Assembly: GCA_020438865.1 (NCBI GenBank)
Contig: JAGQTU010000010.1
Coordinates: forward strand, 1 to 64,000
DNA: 64,000 bases
Source: Mycobacterium sp.
Lineage (GTDB): Bacteria; Actinomycetota; Actinomycetes; Mycobacteriales; Mycobacteriaceae
Reading direction: 5' to 3'
The notes under the pieces are model-generated. The model made no database searches, was not told the origin of the DNA, and was given only the letters and a program-made list of their open reading frames with translations. Made by a program: the position numbers and the translations under genes. Shown one piece after another: positions 29,965-39,855 of the stretch (its first letter is position 1; the number at the start of each line of letters is the position of its first letter).

Positions 29965-31251
29965 TCACTCCGCCAGCCAGTCGTCCTCGTCGGCGGCCTC
30001 GGCCTCGGCCTCGGTCTCGACCGAGCGCAGCAGCGACTGCACCTGCCGTAGCGGCCTTTCCGGCTCCGGTGAGTGGGACAGGTGCTCGATCTGCAGGCGG
30101 CCCTTGAGGATCGAGGTGGTGTACAGGTCCACCCCGGCGGCCGAGGCGGTGTGGAACTCGGTCCGCATCCCGTCCAGGGTCAGAGCGGGGGGCGTGCGGA
30201 TCTCGGGAACCACACCGCCCTCGGTGACCATGACCACATCGGGCAACCCGGGCGGCGTTCCGCCGTACTGCAGGTTGAAGTGCAGCAGCGACTGCTGGAT
30301 CACGCCCTCGGACAGATCGTTTCGGAACGTCTCGATGATGTCGGTGGCCAGCTCGATGATCCCGGTGCCCGGTCTGATGTGGGCGAGGTAGCCTGCGATG
30401 CCGAGCGGGTTGGTGCTCTCGGTCGCGTCCACCGGCGGCGTCAGCAGCAGCCGAAGGTCGACGGGGTACAGGTATGGGACCGGAATGTCGGGGGCGTCCC
30501 GCAGTTCCCACTCGGCCAGCAGGATGGCGGCCCCGATGACCGCGCTCAGGCTGAGCTTCGCCTCCCGGCAGAAGGTCACCAGGGCCGTGGTCTCCGACTC
30601 GGTGAGCAGGCACTGCGCGGACGGAACGAGTTCGGGCAGCGCCGGATTGCCGCCCGCGCTATTGCGATCCGAGGGCGTCAGGTCGTAGGCGTACATCACG
30701 GACAGGAACCGTTCGAGTCCCGACCGGGGGCCCTTGTGAATCCCGCGCTCCTCCAGCAGGGCCTCAAGCGGCCGCGGTGCCGGCCGGGCCGCCACCGGCT
30801 CGATGCGGCCGGTGGTCACCAGATCGGTGTACCAGGAGAACAATTCGGACAGCAGCCCGAACTGATGCTGCCCGTCAACCATGCAGTGGTGCGAGTACAG
30901 CGTGAGCTCGGAGTGCTCGTCGTCGACGAAGTGCAGCCGCAGGTTCACCAGCGCCACGGCCTGGTTGAGCCGCATCCTGGCGGTCGGCGCCGCGGGGCGG
31001 CCCGGGCCGCCGGTGACCCAGAGCCCCGGATGCTGGTAGTCGTCGGCGACGATCTGGTGCAGACCGTCCGGTCCGCGGTCGAGGTGCCCGGCAAGCACCG
31101 GATGGGCCTGCAACAGCGCTTCGAACGCCGCCGACATCGCGTCGATGTCGACCGGCCCGCTCAGCAGTACGGTGGCCCCGAAGTAGGTCTGACTCTGGGC
31201 GAACATCTCCTCGCTGCGCGCGAGCTTACGGATCACGGCGGCCGGAAACAT
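29965..31251 (-). CDS. papA5: Phthiocerol/phthiodiolone dimycocerosyl transferase PapA5
   Basis: PapA5 takes mycocerosyl chains directly from the ACP of Mas and esterifies them to the two hydroxyls of phthiocerol-type diols. The 428-residue protein has the acyltransferase/condensation fold. The catalytic motif HHCMVDG starts at His121, and His122 is the expected catalytic base. Other family stretches are FLSVMYAYDL, PYLYPVDLRLLLTPP and VIQQSLLHFN. The start MFPAAVIRKLARSEEMFAQ matches the family, and its ATG shares one base with the drrC stop (TGATG). The length is near the usual 422. The last 19 residues are unusually acidic (repeated Glu-Ala, then DEDDWLAE). It is the final gene of the long operon and is convergent with mas. 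Confidence 0.96.
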   Translation of the reverse strand: MFPAAVIRKLARSEEMFAQSQTYFGATVLLSGPVDIDAMSAAFEALLQAHPVLAGHLDRGPDGLHQIVADDYQHPGLWVTGGPGRPAAPTARMRLNQAVALVNLRLHFVDDEHSELTLYSHHCMVDGQHQFGLLSELFSWYTDLVTTGRIEPVAARPAPRPLEALLEERGIHKGPRSGLERFLSVMYAYDLTPSDRNSAGGNPALPELVPSAQCLLTESETTALVTFCREAKLSLSAVIGAAILLAEWELRDAPDIPVPYLYPVDLRLLLTPPVDATESTNPLGIAGYLAHIRPGTGIIELATDIIETFRNDLSEGVIQQSLLHFNLQYGGTPPGLPDVVMVTEGGVVPEIRTPPALTLDGMRTEFHTASAAGVDLYTTSILKGRLQIEHLSHSPEPERPLRQVQSLLRSVETEAEAEAADEDDWLAE

Positions 31252-32075
31252 CAGCGCATGCTCGCCTTTCGGTAGCCGACCACCATGGGCGTCAGGCAGA
31301 TCGCGATGATCCCGCCGGCCCACAGCAGGGTCGCGATCAGCGGCCAGCGAACGGGTCCGCCGAGGGAGAGTCCCCGCATCAGCTCGACCGCATAGGTCAT
31401 CGGCTGGTGTTCGACCACCGGCTGAATCCAGTCCGGGTACTGGTCGAGCGGCACGAATCCGGTGCAGAAGAAGATACCGAGCGTGTTGACCAGGGAGATG
31501 GCCTCCACCAGGGTCGTGGTCGCGGAGTAGAACGCGGCCGCGGTGACCAGCGTGGCGAACGCCAGGCCGAACACCACCGGAACCAGCAGCCAGGCCAGCG
31601 CCGCCGGGACACCCTGGTGGAACCGAAAGCCCAACAGCATTCCCGCACCGAGGATCACCAGCGTGGTGACGAAGATCCGCACCGCCTCGGACGCGAACCG
31701 GGCCAACAGCCCCGAGGCCCGGTGCACGGGCAACGACCAGAACCGGGCCAGCAGGCCCTCGGCGCGCTCCCGGACCAGGGCGACCGCGCCGACGGAGGAT
31801 CCGGAGATGGTGGCGACGATGGCCACCATCGGGACGCTGCCGTACAACGCGCTGTGCCCGGTGAGGTTCGAGATCTGTTTGCCCAGAACGGTGTTCACCG
31901 CCCACAGCAGCACGATCGGCACAATCAGGGTCTCGATGATGGTCGGCAGGTTGCGGCCCCACCGGATGAGCAGTCGCTTGGTCAGCACCAGGGTCTGCGG
32001 CAGCAGCACCCGAATCGAGTTCTCCCCGTAGCGAACCGGGCGGGGGGCGACGTCGGTGCGGTCGAGAACCGTCAT
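31251..32075 (-). CDS. drrC: ABC-2 type transporter permease DrrC of the DIM export system
   Basis: The 274-residue protein has six hydrophobic segments in the ABC-2 arrangement (about 42-62, 78-98, 124-150, 158-182, 190-210 and 244-265). It contains RFWSLPVHRASGLLARF in the coupling-helix region and DWIQPVVEHQPMTYAVELMR before the last helix. Both are typical of daunorubicin-resistance-type permeases. With DrrA and DrrB it forms the transporter needed for DIM to reach the cell envelope. The ATG at 32075 overlaps the drrB stop as ATGA; upstream in-frame codons lie inside drrB and are rejected as starts. Confidence 0.92.
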   Translation of the reverse strand: MTVLDRTDVAPRPVRYGENSIRVLLPQTLVLTKRLLIRWGRNLPTIIETLIVPIVLLWAVNTVLGKQISNLTGHSALYGSVPMVAIVATISGSSVGAVALVRERAEGLLARFWSLPVHRASGLLARFASEAVRIFVTTLVILGAGMLLGFRFHQGVPAALAWLLVPVVFGLAFATLVTAAAFYSATTTLVEAISLVNTLGIFFCTGFVPLDQYPDWIQPVVEHQPMTYAVELMRGLSLGGPVRWPLIATLLWAGGIIAICLTPMVVGYRKASMR

Positions 32076-32917
32076 GGCCGCCTCGCGGTGACGACCAGCG
32101 AGGTGGGCACCAGGACCGCCAGCAGGCCGGCGATCCAGGCGAACGTCGGCCACATCAGCTGCCAGGTCGCCGCGCCCGCGCCGGGCGTGGAGTCACCGGC
32201 GAGCGCCCGCAGCGCGATGACGAACTGCGAGATCGGCTGGTTGCGCACGATCGGCTGGATCCAGTCCGGAAACTGTTCGGCGGGTTGCACACCCACCGAC
32301 AGCAGCCCCAGGATCAGCTGCGGTCCCATCAGCAGCGGTGTGGTGGCCTCCGGCTTCTTGGCGGCGATGCCGATCAGGTCGCCGAGCAGCGACAGCGTCA
32401 CGCCGATCAGCAGGACCAGCAGGCAGAACGCCAGGACGAAGGGCAGCGCGCGGTGGAACCGGAATCCGATGACGTAGCCGCAGATCAGTGAGATGACCAG
32501 ACCGATGACGCAGCGGTACACGCTGCCGGTGAGGCGGGCGGCCAGCGGCACCAGCGGTGCGACGGGCATCGAGCCGAAACGGCGGGTGATGCCCTTGGAG
32601 GTGTCGGTCGCCGACCGGAACGCCCCCATGATCGAGGCGAACGAGATGCCCTGCAGCACGATCAGCGGAGTGAGGAACTGCGCGTAGCTGCTCATCGGGT
32701 TGGGGACGGCACTGATGACCCCACCCATGAACTTGTTCAGCGGGACGTAGAAGCCCGCGGTGACGATCACCGACGCGGCGATCGCGGTGACCAGTTCGCC
32801 GTTGCGCAGCATCGGCACGATCGAACGCACCGTGAGCACCCACCACTGCCGCAGCCCGGACGGCTCCGGCCTGGTCGCGGCGACTGCAGCGGCGGGGTCC
32901 GCGGTGGTTGTGGTCAC
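32072..32917 (-). CDS. drrB: ABC-2 type transporter permease DrrB of the DIM export system
   Basis: The 281-residue permease has six membrane segments. Between helices it carries the ABC-2 coupling pattern GITRRFGSMPVAPLVPLAAR, and a second conserved turn, DWIQPIVRNQPISQFVIALR, lies near the C-terminus. The same pair of motifs appears in DrrC, so the two are paralogous halves of a heterodimeric channel. The start is a GTG that overlaps the drrA stop as GTGA. A Pro/Ala-rich N-terminal 20 residues are cytosolic. The role follows from the conserved drrA-drrB-drrC-papA5 order and from sequence similarity. Confidence 0.92.
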   Translation of the reverse strand: MTTTTADPAAAVAATRPEPSGLRQWWVLTVRSIVPMLRNGELVTAIAASVIVTAGFYVPLNKFMGGVISAVPNPMSSYAQFLTPLIVLQGISFASIMGAFRSATDTSKGITRRFGSMPVAPLVPLAARLTGSVYRCVIGLVISLICGYVIGFRFHRALPFVLAFCLLVLLIGVTLSLLGDLIGIAAKKPEATTPLLMGPQLILGLLSVGVQPAEQFPDWIQPIVRNQPISQFVIALRALAGDSTPGAGAATWQLMWPTFAWIAGLLAVLVPTSLVVTARRP

Positions 32918-33867
32918 GACGCCGATTCCGCGGTGAGCGAGAGGAACACGTCGTCCAGCGACGGGCGGCGCAGCGCGATGTCGGCCAGCTCGATCTTGGC
33001 CGCGCCGAGCCGGCCCATCACCTCGATGAGGGTGTTGGCGCCGTCCGGTGCCGGCAGCGCGATCCGGTCGGACTGCGATGTCACCGTCTCCCTGGCCTTC
33101 TCGGGCAGCAGCGTGCCGAGCACCTCGACCATGGCTGGCAGGTCGCGGACATCCCGCGGCACGATCTCGCAGTAGCTGCCGCCGGTGCGCTCCTTGAGTT
33201 CGTCGGCGGTGCCCTCGGCGATGATCGTCCCGTGGTTGATGACGATGATCCGGTCGCTCAGCGCGTCAGCTTCCTCGAGGTACTGCGTGGTCAGCAGGGT
33301 GGCGATGCCCGCGGTCTTGAACCGGCTGACCAGGTCCCAAATGCCTTGGCGGCTACGGGGATCGAGGCCGGTGGTCGGTTCGTCGAGGAACACCACCTCG
33401 GGGCGGACCACCAGGCCGCAGCCGATGTCGATGCGGCGGCGCATGCCCCCGGAGTAGGTGCCGACCCGGCGGTCGGCGGCGTCGGCGAGGTCGAACTCCG
33501 CGATCAGTTCGGTGGCGCGCGCGCGGGCGGCCGACTTGCTCAGCCCCTGCAGGCGGCCGAACATCACCAGGTTCTCGTGCCCGGTGAGCATGTCGTCGAC
33601 GGCGACCTGCTGACCGGTGAGCATGATCGACCGGCGGACACCGGCCGGGTCGGCCACCACATCGTGCCCGGCCACCAGGGCGCGACCCCGGTCCGGGCGG
33701 GTCAGCGTCGACAGGATGTCCACCGTGGTGGTCTTGCCCGCGCCGTTCGGCCCGAGCAGGCCGATCACCTCCCCGCGGCCGACCTCGAAGCTGATACCGC
33801 GCAGTGCCTGAACCGCACCGAACGACTTGCCCAGTCCGTCGACGACGACGCTCTTGTCGTAGCTCAC
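32914..33867 (-). CDS. drrA: ABC transporter ATP-binding protein DrrA
   Basis: The 317-residue ATPase energises the DrrBC permease. It has Walker A GPNGAGKTT at about residues 39-47, the ABC signature YSGGMRRR, Walker B VVFLDEPTTGLDP and a switch histidine replaced by Gln in LLTTQYLEE. Gln at that position is common in DrrA-type exporters. The C-terminal 80 residues form the extra domain found in the drug-resistance subfamily and end RRPSLDDVFLSLTAESAS. The GTG at 33867 overlaps the ppsE stop by GTGA; an open frame further upstream lies inside ppsE. The chromosomal position and sequence match M. tuberculosis DrrA. Confidence 0.95.
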   Translation of the reverse strand: MSYDKSVVVDGLGKSFGAVQALRGISFEVGRGEVIGLLGPNGAGKTTTVDILSTLTRPDRGRALVAGHDVVADPAGVRRSIMLTGQQVAVDDMLTGHENLVMFGRLQGLSKSAARARATELIAEFDLADAADRRVGTYSGGMRRRIDIGCGLVVRPEVVFLDEPTTGLDPRSRQGIWDLVSRFKTAGIATLLTTQYLEEADALSDRIIVINHGTIIAEGTADELKERTGGSYCEIVPRDVRDLPAMVEVLGTLLPEKARETVTSQSDRIALPAPDGANTLIEVMGRLGAAKIELADIALRRPSLDDVFLSLTAESAS

Positions 33868-36800
33868 GACAGATCCACCAGGGCGAAGCTGTCCAGGTCG
33901 TCCTCGACCGGGGCGGCGTTGGCCGTCAACTCGGCCAGCGCGGCCGGGAACCGGGCCATCAGCGCCGCCACCGTGCCGCGGTCCATCCGGCGGGTGTCGG
34001 ACCACCAATCCAGATGCAGCACGCCGCCATCCCGGTACGCCCGGAGTTCCAGCGCGTGCCCGAAGGCGGGCAGCGTGTCGCGGGCCGGGGCCGCGGGATC
34101 CATGTCGAACTGCACCGGTCCGTCCAGCTTGGGCAGCGGCGGAATCGTGCCGAGGTAGGAGAAGAACACCTCCGGGTTCGGCTGGGTGGCGAGCCTGCGG
34201 GCGGTCGGCGCGTAGACGTATTTCAGCAGTCCGTACCCGATCCCGTAGTGCGGCACCGCCGCGAGCGCGTCGTGGACCCCGGACAGCGCCTCCGCCGCGT
34301 CCTGCCCGGTCGCATTGCAGCGCAACGCAATCGGGTAGATAGTGGTGAACCAGCCCACCGTGCGGTGCAGATCGACGTCAGGTTTGAGCACCAGCCTGCC
34401 GTGGCCGGCCAGGTCCACGGTGGCCACCCCGTCGCCGCGGGTGTGGGCGAGGGTGCGGCCCAGCGCCGCGAGCAGGATCTCGTCGGCGGGCAACCGCAAC
34501 GTGCGCTGCGCCTCGTCCAGTTCGGCCGTCGCCTCGGCGGTCAACGTCGACGGTAGCCGGAGCAGGTCGCCGGCAGACGGTGGTTCGGTCACGTCGTGAT
34601 CGGCCACCCGCACCGTCCCGGCACCGGCGGTGTCGAGCCAGAGCTCCCGGGTGTCCAGCACCGCGGGGTGGGTGGCCAGCGCGGCGCACCGCTGCGACCA
34701 CTCCCGCCAGCTGGTGCCCACCGGCTGCAACTCGATGTCCTGGCCGGCCGACCGCTGCGTGAAGGCGGTGAAGATGTCGGTCATCAGGATCTCCCGGGAG
34801 GCATTGTCACCGGCCAGGTGGTGCACCGTCAGCACCAGGTGGCCCGGAGCTCCCTCGGCGCCGCGAACATACGTTGCGGCCAGCGGCGCGGCGAAGGTGT
34901 CCTCGGCGGTTCTCATCTCCCCGGCGATCGCCTCGATCGCCTCGCGCTCCGCGGCACTGCCCGCCGCCACATCCGCAGGCAGCGACCGGGTGGTCAGGGC
35001 GGTGAACTCGGCGGGCTCGGCGATCTCCTGTTCCCAGGTGCCCGCCCGCTCGACGATCCGCAGCCGCAGCGCCTCGTGCTGGTCGGTCACGGCGGTCAGC
35101 ACCGCTCGGACGTCCTCCTCGGTCAGCTGCGCGCCGAGCCGAAGGACCAACGGGACACACCAGTAACCGCTTTCGCGCAGGCCGTTCTCCAGGAAACCGG
35201 TGATGTTGGGCGGCACCGGCGGGTGCTCGGCGTCCGCCACCGGGCCGCCCCCGGCGCCGGCCAGGCCGACGCCCGCGTAGCGGGCGGCGAGGGCGGCGGT
35301 CAGCGCGGCGATGCTCTGGTTCTCGAACAGGTCCTGGGGCTCCAGCTCCAGGCCCTCCTTGGCCATGTTGGTCGCGATGCCGATGGCGTTCACCGAATCA
35401 CCGCCGAGTTCGAAGAAGTTGGCATTGCGGTCGATGCTTTCGATGCCCAGCGCCTGCGACCAGATCCGGTGCAGGACCGCCTCGATCTGCTGCTCCCGGG
35501 TGGCGGGGGCGGCCGCGGCCGCCTCCTCCGCAGGGACGGCGGTGCCCGCGCCGGCATCGACGCCGGTGTCGGCCAGGCCGGTTCCGCGGCGGGGCTGCAC
35601 CCAATGCATCTGGCGGGCAAAGGGATAGCCGGGCAGCGAGATCCGCCGAGCGTCGGCGCCTCGCAGCAGCGACCAGTCCGGCTCGATACCGGCCGACCAC
35701 AGCTGACCGAGGCCGAGCAGGAACGCGTCGCGGTCGTCGCGGTCCTGAAGCTGATGGCGCATCAGGCGCACGGCGCGGTGTTCGTCGGACCACCGCGGCT
35801 GCCGCACCGCCGAGGCGGTCAGCGCGGCGCCGGGGCCGACCTCCACCAGCACCCGGTTGCGCTCGGCGAGCACGGTGTCGAGTTCGTCGGAGAACCGGAC
35901 GGTGGCCCTGATCTGCCGCGCCCACCGGGCCGGGTCGGTGGCCTCCTCGTCGGACATCCAGGTGCCGGTGGTGTTCGACAGCAGCGGGCGCCGCGGCACC
36001 CGCAGCGTGAGCCCGGCCAGCACCTCGGTGAACTCGGCCAGCACGGGATCCATCGAGCTGGAATGGAATCCGTGCGAGGTGCGCATCCGCCGGGCCGACA
36101 GGCCGGCCTCGGCGAGCCGATCCTCCAGCTCGGTGATCAGGTCGTCGGGGCCGGACACCACGCAGTTGCCCGGGTCGTTGACCGCGGCGAGATCGATTCC
36201 CGCGGTGAGCAGTTCGCCGATCGCCTCCGGACCGGCGGCCACTGCGAGCATGGCACCGCGCGGCGCGGATTGCATGAGTCGCGCGCGCGCCGCGACAGCC
36301 TTGATCGCGGTGGGCAGGTCGAACACCCCGGCACAGGTCGCCGCGACGTACTCGCCGATGCTGTGCCCGGCGAAGGCCGCCGCCCGCACGCCGTAGGACT
36401 CGGTCAGTTCGGCGAGCGCGTATTCGACCGCGAACAGGGCGGGCTGGGCGTGGTCGGTGCGGGCCAGATCGGCGCCCGGGCCGCCGAAAAGCTCGGTGCG
36501 CAGGTCGATCCCGAGCTCGTCACGGAACCCGTCGGCGCAGGTGTCGAACGCAGTCCGGAACACGGGTTCGGACTCGTAGAGCCCGCGGGCCATGCCCGGG
36601 TGCTGCGCACCTTGCCCCGGGAAGAGGAACACCACGCGGGAATCGGAGTCCGGCGGTGTGGACCCGATCGCCTCCGTCACGACGACGTTGTCGTGCTCGG
36701 TTGCGGTCAGCACCGCGGCGGCCTGTTCGGGGTCGGCGGCCACCGCCGCCAGCCGGAATTTCTCCGGCCGCCTGCCCTCCAGCGTGAACGCCACGTCCGC

Positions 36801-38258
36801 CAGGTCGACCTCGTCGGGTCCGGCCAGCTCGGCGGCCAGCTCGGAGCGCAGCCGGGTGAGGCCCTCGGCGGTCTGCGCCGACAGCAGCAGTACCTGCGGA
36901 CCGGTGGGCACCTGGCGGGCCGGGACCGGCGGTGCCTCTTCGACGACGACATGGGCGTTGGTACCGCCGACGCCGAAGGAGCTGACCCCGGCGCGCCGCA
37001 CGGTGTCGGTGTCCCACGGGCGGTACTCGGTCTGTACCACGAACGGGCTCTGATCGAGGTGCAGTTCGGGGTTGGGGCTGGTGAAGTGCAGGGTGCCCGG
37101 GATGGCGCCGTGCTTGAGGCACAAAATGGACTTGATCAGCCCGGCGATACCCGACGCCACCTCGAGGTGACCGATGTTCGACTTGACCGACCCCAGCACG
37201 CAGGGTTTCTGGCGAGCGGATTCGGCGAGGTCGAAAGCCGTTCGCAGCGCGTCGATTTCGATCGGATCACCGAGCGGCGTTCCGGTGCCGTGGGTTTCGA
37301 TGTAGTCGATACTCGACGGGTCGACGTCGGCGACGGCGTGCGCCTCGGCGATCACGTCGGCCTGGGCGGCGGCGTTGGGGGCGGAGAAGCCGATCTTGCG
37401 TGACCCGTCGTTGTTGACCGCCGACCCCCGGATGATGGCGTGGATGCGGTCGCCGTCGTCCAGGGCGGCCTGCAACGGTTTGAGGACCACGATGCCGACA
37501 CCGCTGCCGAAGACGGTGCCGTCGGCGCGCACGTCGAACGGGCGGCAGTGACCGGCCGCCGAGACGATGGATCCCGGTTCGTACCAGTAGCCGACGTCGT
37601 GCGGGATGCGGATCGACACACCGCCGGCCAGGGCCATGTCGCATTCGCCGTTCAGCAGGCTCTGGCAGGCCAGGTGCACCGCCACCAACGAAGACGAGCA
37701 CGCCGTCTGTACGGCGATGCTCGGGCCGCGCAGGTTGAACTCGTAGGACACCCGGGTGGCCAGGAAGTCCTTGTCGTTCTGGAAGGACAGGCCGATCAGG
37801 TCGATGTTGGTGCCCTGCCCCATGATGGTGTCCAGGTTGCGGTGGGTGAGCAGGTTGTAGCCGAGATAGCCGCTGGCCGAACTGGATCCGTACACCCCGA
37901 TCGAGCCGTCGAAGCGGGCCGGGTCGCAGCCGGCGTCCTCCAGCGCGTGCCAGGCGCACTGCAGGAACAGCCGGTGCTGGGGATCGGTCATCCGGGCGGC
38001 CTGCGGGGAGAACCCGAAGAAGTCGGCGTCGAACTCCTCGACACCGCGCAGGAGCGGGGCGCGCCGGACGTAGGCCGGGTTGGCCAGGACCTCGTCGTCG
38101 ATCCCGGCGGCGCGCAGCGTCTCGGGTGTCAACGTGGTGATGGACTCCGCGCCGTTGCGCAGGTTGTCCCAGTATTCGGAGACGGAGTCGGCGCCGGGGA
38201 AGCGGCCGGCCATGCCGACGACCGCGACCGCGTTGGGTGCCGGGGCGGTGCCGTTCAT
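33864..38258 (-). CDS. ppsE: Phthiocerol synthesis type I PKS PpsE (KS-AT-ACP-C)
   Basis: PpsE carries out the last extension of the phthiocerol chain and has no reductive domains, so it leaves a beta-keto product. The 1464 residues comprise KS (about 10-430, active Cys187 in QTACSSS), AT (545-840, Ser633 in GHSIGE), ACP (935-1005, [11 protein letters not shown]) and a C-terminal condensation-like domain (1035-1460). In that domain the HHxxxDG motif reads HHLAGDN. It is thought to take part in chain release with TesA. The AT shows [11 protein letters not shown] and SHGFH, both of the malonyl type, unlike the other modules. The ATG at 38258 overlaps the tesA stop as ATGA and has AGGA eight bases upstream; a GTG at 38264 is the alternative. 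The length is near the family's 1488. Confidence 0.96.
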   Translation of the reverse strand: MNGTAPAPNAVAVVGMAGRFPGADSVSEYWDNLRNGAESITTLTPETLRAAGIDDEVLANPAYVRRAPLLRGVEEFDADFFGFSPQAARMTDPQHRLFLQCAWHALEDAGCDPARFDGSIGVYGSSSASGYLGYNLLTHRNLDTIMGQGTNIDLIGLSFQNDKDFLATRVSYEFNLRGPSIAVQTACSSSLVAVHLACQSLLNGECDMALAGGVSIRIPHDVGYWYEPGSIVSAAGHCRPFDVRADGTVFGSGVGIVVLKPLQAALDDGDRIHAIIRGSAVNNDGSRKIGFSAPNAAAQADVIAEAHAVADVDPSSIDYIETHGTGTPLGDPIEIDALRTAFDLAESARQKPCVLGSVKSNIGHLEVASGIAGLIKSILCLKHGAIPGTLHFTSPNPELHLDQSPFVVQTEYRPWDTDTVRRAGVSSFGVGGTNAHVVVEEAPPVPARQVPTGPQVLLLSAQTAEGLTRLRSELAAELAGPDEVDLADVAFTLEGRRPEKFRLAAVAADPEQAAAVLTATEHDNVVVTEAIGSTPPDSDSRVVFLFPGQGAQHPGMARGLYESEPVFRTAFDTCADGFRDELGIDLRTELFGGPGADLARTDHAQPALFAVEYALAELTESYGVRAAAFAGHSIGEYVAATCAGVFDLPTAIKAVAARARLMQSAPRGAMLAVAAGPEAIGELLTAGIDLAAVNDPGNCVVSGPDDLITELEDRLAEAGLSARRMRTSHGFHSSSMDPVLAEFTEVLAGLTLRVPRRPLLSNTTGTWMSDEEATDPARWARQIRATVRFSDELDTVLAERNRVLVEVGPGAALTASAVRQPRWSDEHRAVRLMRHQLQDRDDRDAFLLGLGQLWSAGIEPDWSLLRGADARRISLPGYPFARQMHWVQPRRGTGLADTGVDAGAGTAVPAEEAAAAAPATREQQIEAVLHRIWSQALGIESIDRNANFFELGGDSVNAIGIATNMAKEGLELEPQDLFENQSIAALTAALAARYAGVGLAGAGGGPVADAEHPPVPPNITGFLENGLRESGYWCVPLVLRLGAQLTEEDVRAVLTAVTDQHEALRLRIVERAGTWEQEIAEPAEFTALTTRSLPADVAAGSAAEREAIEAIAGEMRTAEDTFAAPLAATYVRGAEGAPGHLVLTVHHLAGDNASREILMTDIFTAFTQRSAGQDIELQPVGTSWREWSQRCAALATHPAVLDTRELWLDTAGAGTVRVADHDVTEPPSAGDLLRLPSTLTAEATAELDEAQRTLRLPADEILLAALGRTLAHTRGDGVATVDLAGHGRLVLKPDVDLHRTVGWFTTIYPIALRCNATGQDAAEALSGVHDALAAVPHYGIGYGLLKYVYAPTARRLATQPNPEVFFSYLGTIPPLPKLDGPVQFDMDPAAPARDTLPAFGHALELRAYRDGGVLHLDWWSDTRRMDRGTVAALMARFPAALAELTANAAPVEDDLDSFALVDLS

Positions 38259-38995
38259 ACGCACTGTCCTCGCTTTCGCCGCTGGACGGCTTCGGAGAAT
38301 CTGCTCTCGATATCTGCCGCCACATCGCTGAGATGGTCGGTGAAGTAGAAGTGCCGGCCGTCGAAGACCCGCATGCCGAACTCGGCGGTGGTGTGCCGCG
38401 CCCAGCCCGACACGGCGTCCACGGGCGCCAGCCGGTCGTCGTCACCGACCGAGGCGTAGACGGGGCAGGACACCGTGGCGTCGGGTTCGCATTTGTAGCC
38501 GGCGATGGCCTCGTAGAACCCGCGCAGCGTCGGCAGCAGCATGTCGACGAACTCCTTGTTCTCCAGCACCTTCGGGTCGGTGCCGCTGAGCTCCACCAGG
38601 TAGTCGACGAGTTGGTTGTCGGACAGGTCGCGGAAGTACTCGGTGCGCATCCGGCTGGGCGCCGCGCTCGATGACACGAACAGCGCCGCGGCCGGGTTGC
38701 CCGCCGCCTCCAGCCTGCGGGCCACCTCGAACGCGACCAGCGCGCCCATGCTGTGGCCGAACAGCGCCACCGGGGCCCCGTCGTCGGGGGCGGCGGAGAT
38801 CATCCGGTAGCTGTTGGCGGCCAGCGAGTCGATGGTCGGTACCGCCGGGGCGGCGCCGGGCTGCATGCCCGGATACTGCACCGCAACACGTTTGACGTCG
38901 GTGGTGAACGACTTGGCGAACGGGACGTAGAAGCTCGCCGTCCCGCCGGCGTGCGGGAAGATGTACAGCCGCGGTGTGCTCGACATTCCGATCAC
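38255..38995 (-). CDS. tesA: Type II thioesterase TesA
   Basis: TesA hydrolyses or edits acyl chains on PpsE and is required for DIM production in M. tuberculosis. The product is about 246 residues with an alpha/beta-hydrolase fold. It has the oxyanion segment LYIFPHAGGTASFY, the conserved KRVAVQYPGM, the nucleophile Ser in LFGHSMGALVAFEVARRL and the catalytic His in RHFYFTDHLSDVAADIE. Each segment closely resembles M. tuberculosis TesA. The GTG at 38995 overlaps the upstream stop as GTGA and has AAGG nearby; the ATG at 38986 is the alternative, giving MSSTPRLYIFPHAGG. In M. tuberculosis tesA lies upstream of fadD26, outside the pps run, whereas here it is between ppsD and ppsE, next to its likely partner PpsE. 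Confidence 0.93.
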   Translation of the reverse strand: MIGMSSTPRLYIFPHAGGTASFYVPFAKSFTTDVKRVAVQYPGMQPGAAPAVPTIDSLAANSYRMISAAPDDGAPVALFGHSMGALVAFEVARRLEAAGNPAAALFVSSSAAPSRMRTEYFRDLSDNQLVDYLVELSGTDPKVLENKEFVDMLLPTLRGFYEAIAGYKCEPDATVSCPVYASVGDDDRLAPVDAVSGWARHTTAEFGMRVFDGRHFYFTDHLSDVAADIESRFSEAVQRRKRGQCV

Positions 38996-39855
38996 CGCAC
39001 CTTGGCCGGGGTGTTGTCCAGGCTGCCGAACACCTTGCCCGCGACCCGGAAGGTGAGGCGCACGACCGCGTCGACCACCCGGTCGGGCAGCACGCGGCGG
39101 GCGTAGATGACCGGTTTGGCGCCCAGGCCGACCGCGTAGCGGGTGCGCGGCCGCCGGGCGGTGACCGCCTTGGCGATCGCCTTGGCGACCACGTCCGGCG
39201 ACGAGGCGAAGCGGCCGCCGGAGAGCACCTTCTCGACGGTGGCGGCCTGGACCGCGTAGGCCCCCATCGTCGAGTTGGCGACCAGGTTGCCGGCGGCGAC
39301 GCCGTGCCATTCGGTGTCGATGGCCCCGGGTTCGACGACGACGACGTGGATGCCGAACGGCGCGACCTCCAACCGCAGGGTGTCACTGAGACCCTCGATC
39401 GCGAATTTGGTTGCGTGATACCAGCTGCCGAGCGGCACGTGCACCCGGCCGCCGATCGAGGAGATGTTGATGATGTAGCCGCTGCGCTGCGCACGCATGT
39501 GCGGCAGCACCAACTGGGTGAGCCGCGCCGGCCCGAACAGGTTCACGTCGACCTGGCGGCGGGCGTCGGCCATCGTGACGTCCTCGAACGCGCCCATCGC
39601 GCCGTAGCCCGCGTTGTTCACCAGCACGTCGATCCGCCCGCACTCGGCGACGACCCGATCCACCAGCGCGGTCAGCGCGGCCTCGTCGGTGACATCCACC
39701 CGCACCGGCCGGACCCCGGCATCGGCGAGCGGCGCCATCAGTTCCAGCCGGCGCGCGGCGGCGTACACGGTGTAGCCCATGGCGTTCAGGCGGCGGGCGG
39801 TCGCGGCGCCGATGCCCGAGGACGCGCCGGTGACGATGGCGATCTTGCCGGTCAT
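38992..39855 (-). CDS. Short-chain dehydrogenase/reductase inserted in the pps operon
   Basis: The 287-residue classical SDR has the cofactor motif TGASSGIG at 9-16, NNAGYGAMG at about 80-88 and a catalytic triad Ser133, Tyr146 and Lys150 (WYHATKFAIEG). Arg35-Arg36 after strand 2 suggests NADPH preference. The C-terminal 60 residues are basic and rich in Arg and Val (FRVAGKVFGSLDNTPAKVR), as in SDRs acting on lipid substrates. No equivalent lies in the M. tuberculosis pps run. There the phthiodiolone keto group is reduced by the F420-dependent Rv2951c, so this enzyme is a reasonable candidate for that step or for another carbonyl reduction on the phthiocerol chain. It is translationally coupled on both sides (ATGA with the previous gene, GTGA with tesA). 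Confidence 0.88.
   Translation of the reverse strand: MTGKIAIVTGASSGIGAATARRLNAMGYTVYAAARRLELMAPLADAGVRPVRVDVTDEAALTALVDRVVAECGRIDVLVNNAGYGAMGAFEDVTMADARRQVDVNLFGPARLTQLVLPHMRAQRSGYIINISSIGGRVHVPLGSWYHATKFAIEGLSDTLRLEVAPFGIHVVVVEPGAIDTEWHGVAAGNLVANSTMGAYAVQAATVEKVLSGGRFASSPDVVAKAIAKAVTARRPRTRYAVGLGAKPVIYARRVLPDRVVDAVVRLTFRVAGKVFGSLDNTPAKVR

Noticed and set aside
29954-29975. A bidirectional terminator between mas and papA5
   Set aside because: Only CGGAG-TCA-CTCCG, a 5-bp stem, is present, partly inside papA5 and without a U-tract. It is too weak to call.
33864-38258. The C-terminal condensation-like domain of PpsE as a sign of an NRPS-PKS hybrid making a peptide lipid
   Set aside because: There is no adenylation domain anywhere in the window, and the domain order KS-AT-ACP-C with near-identical length is that of PpsE. 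The domain belongs to the phthiocerol system.
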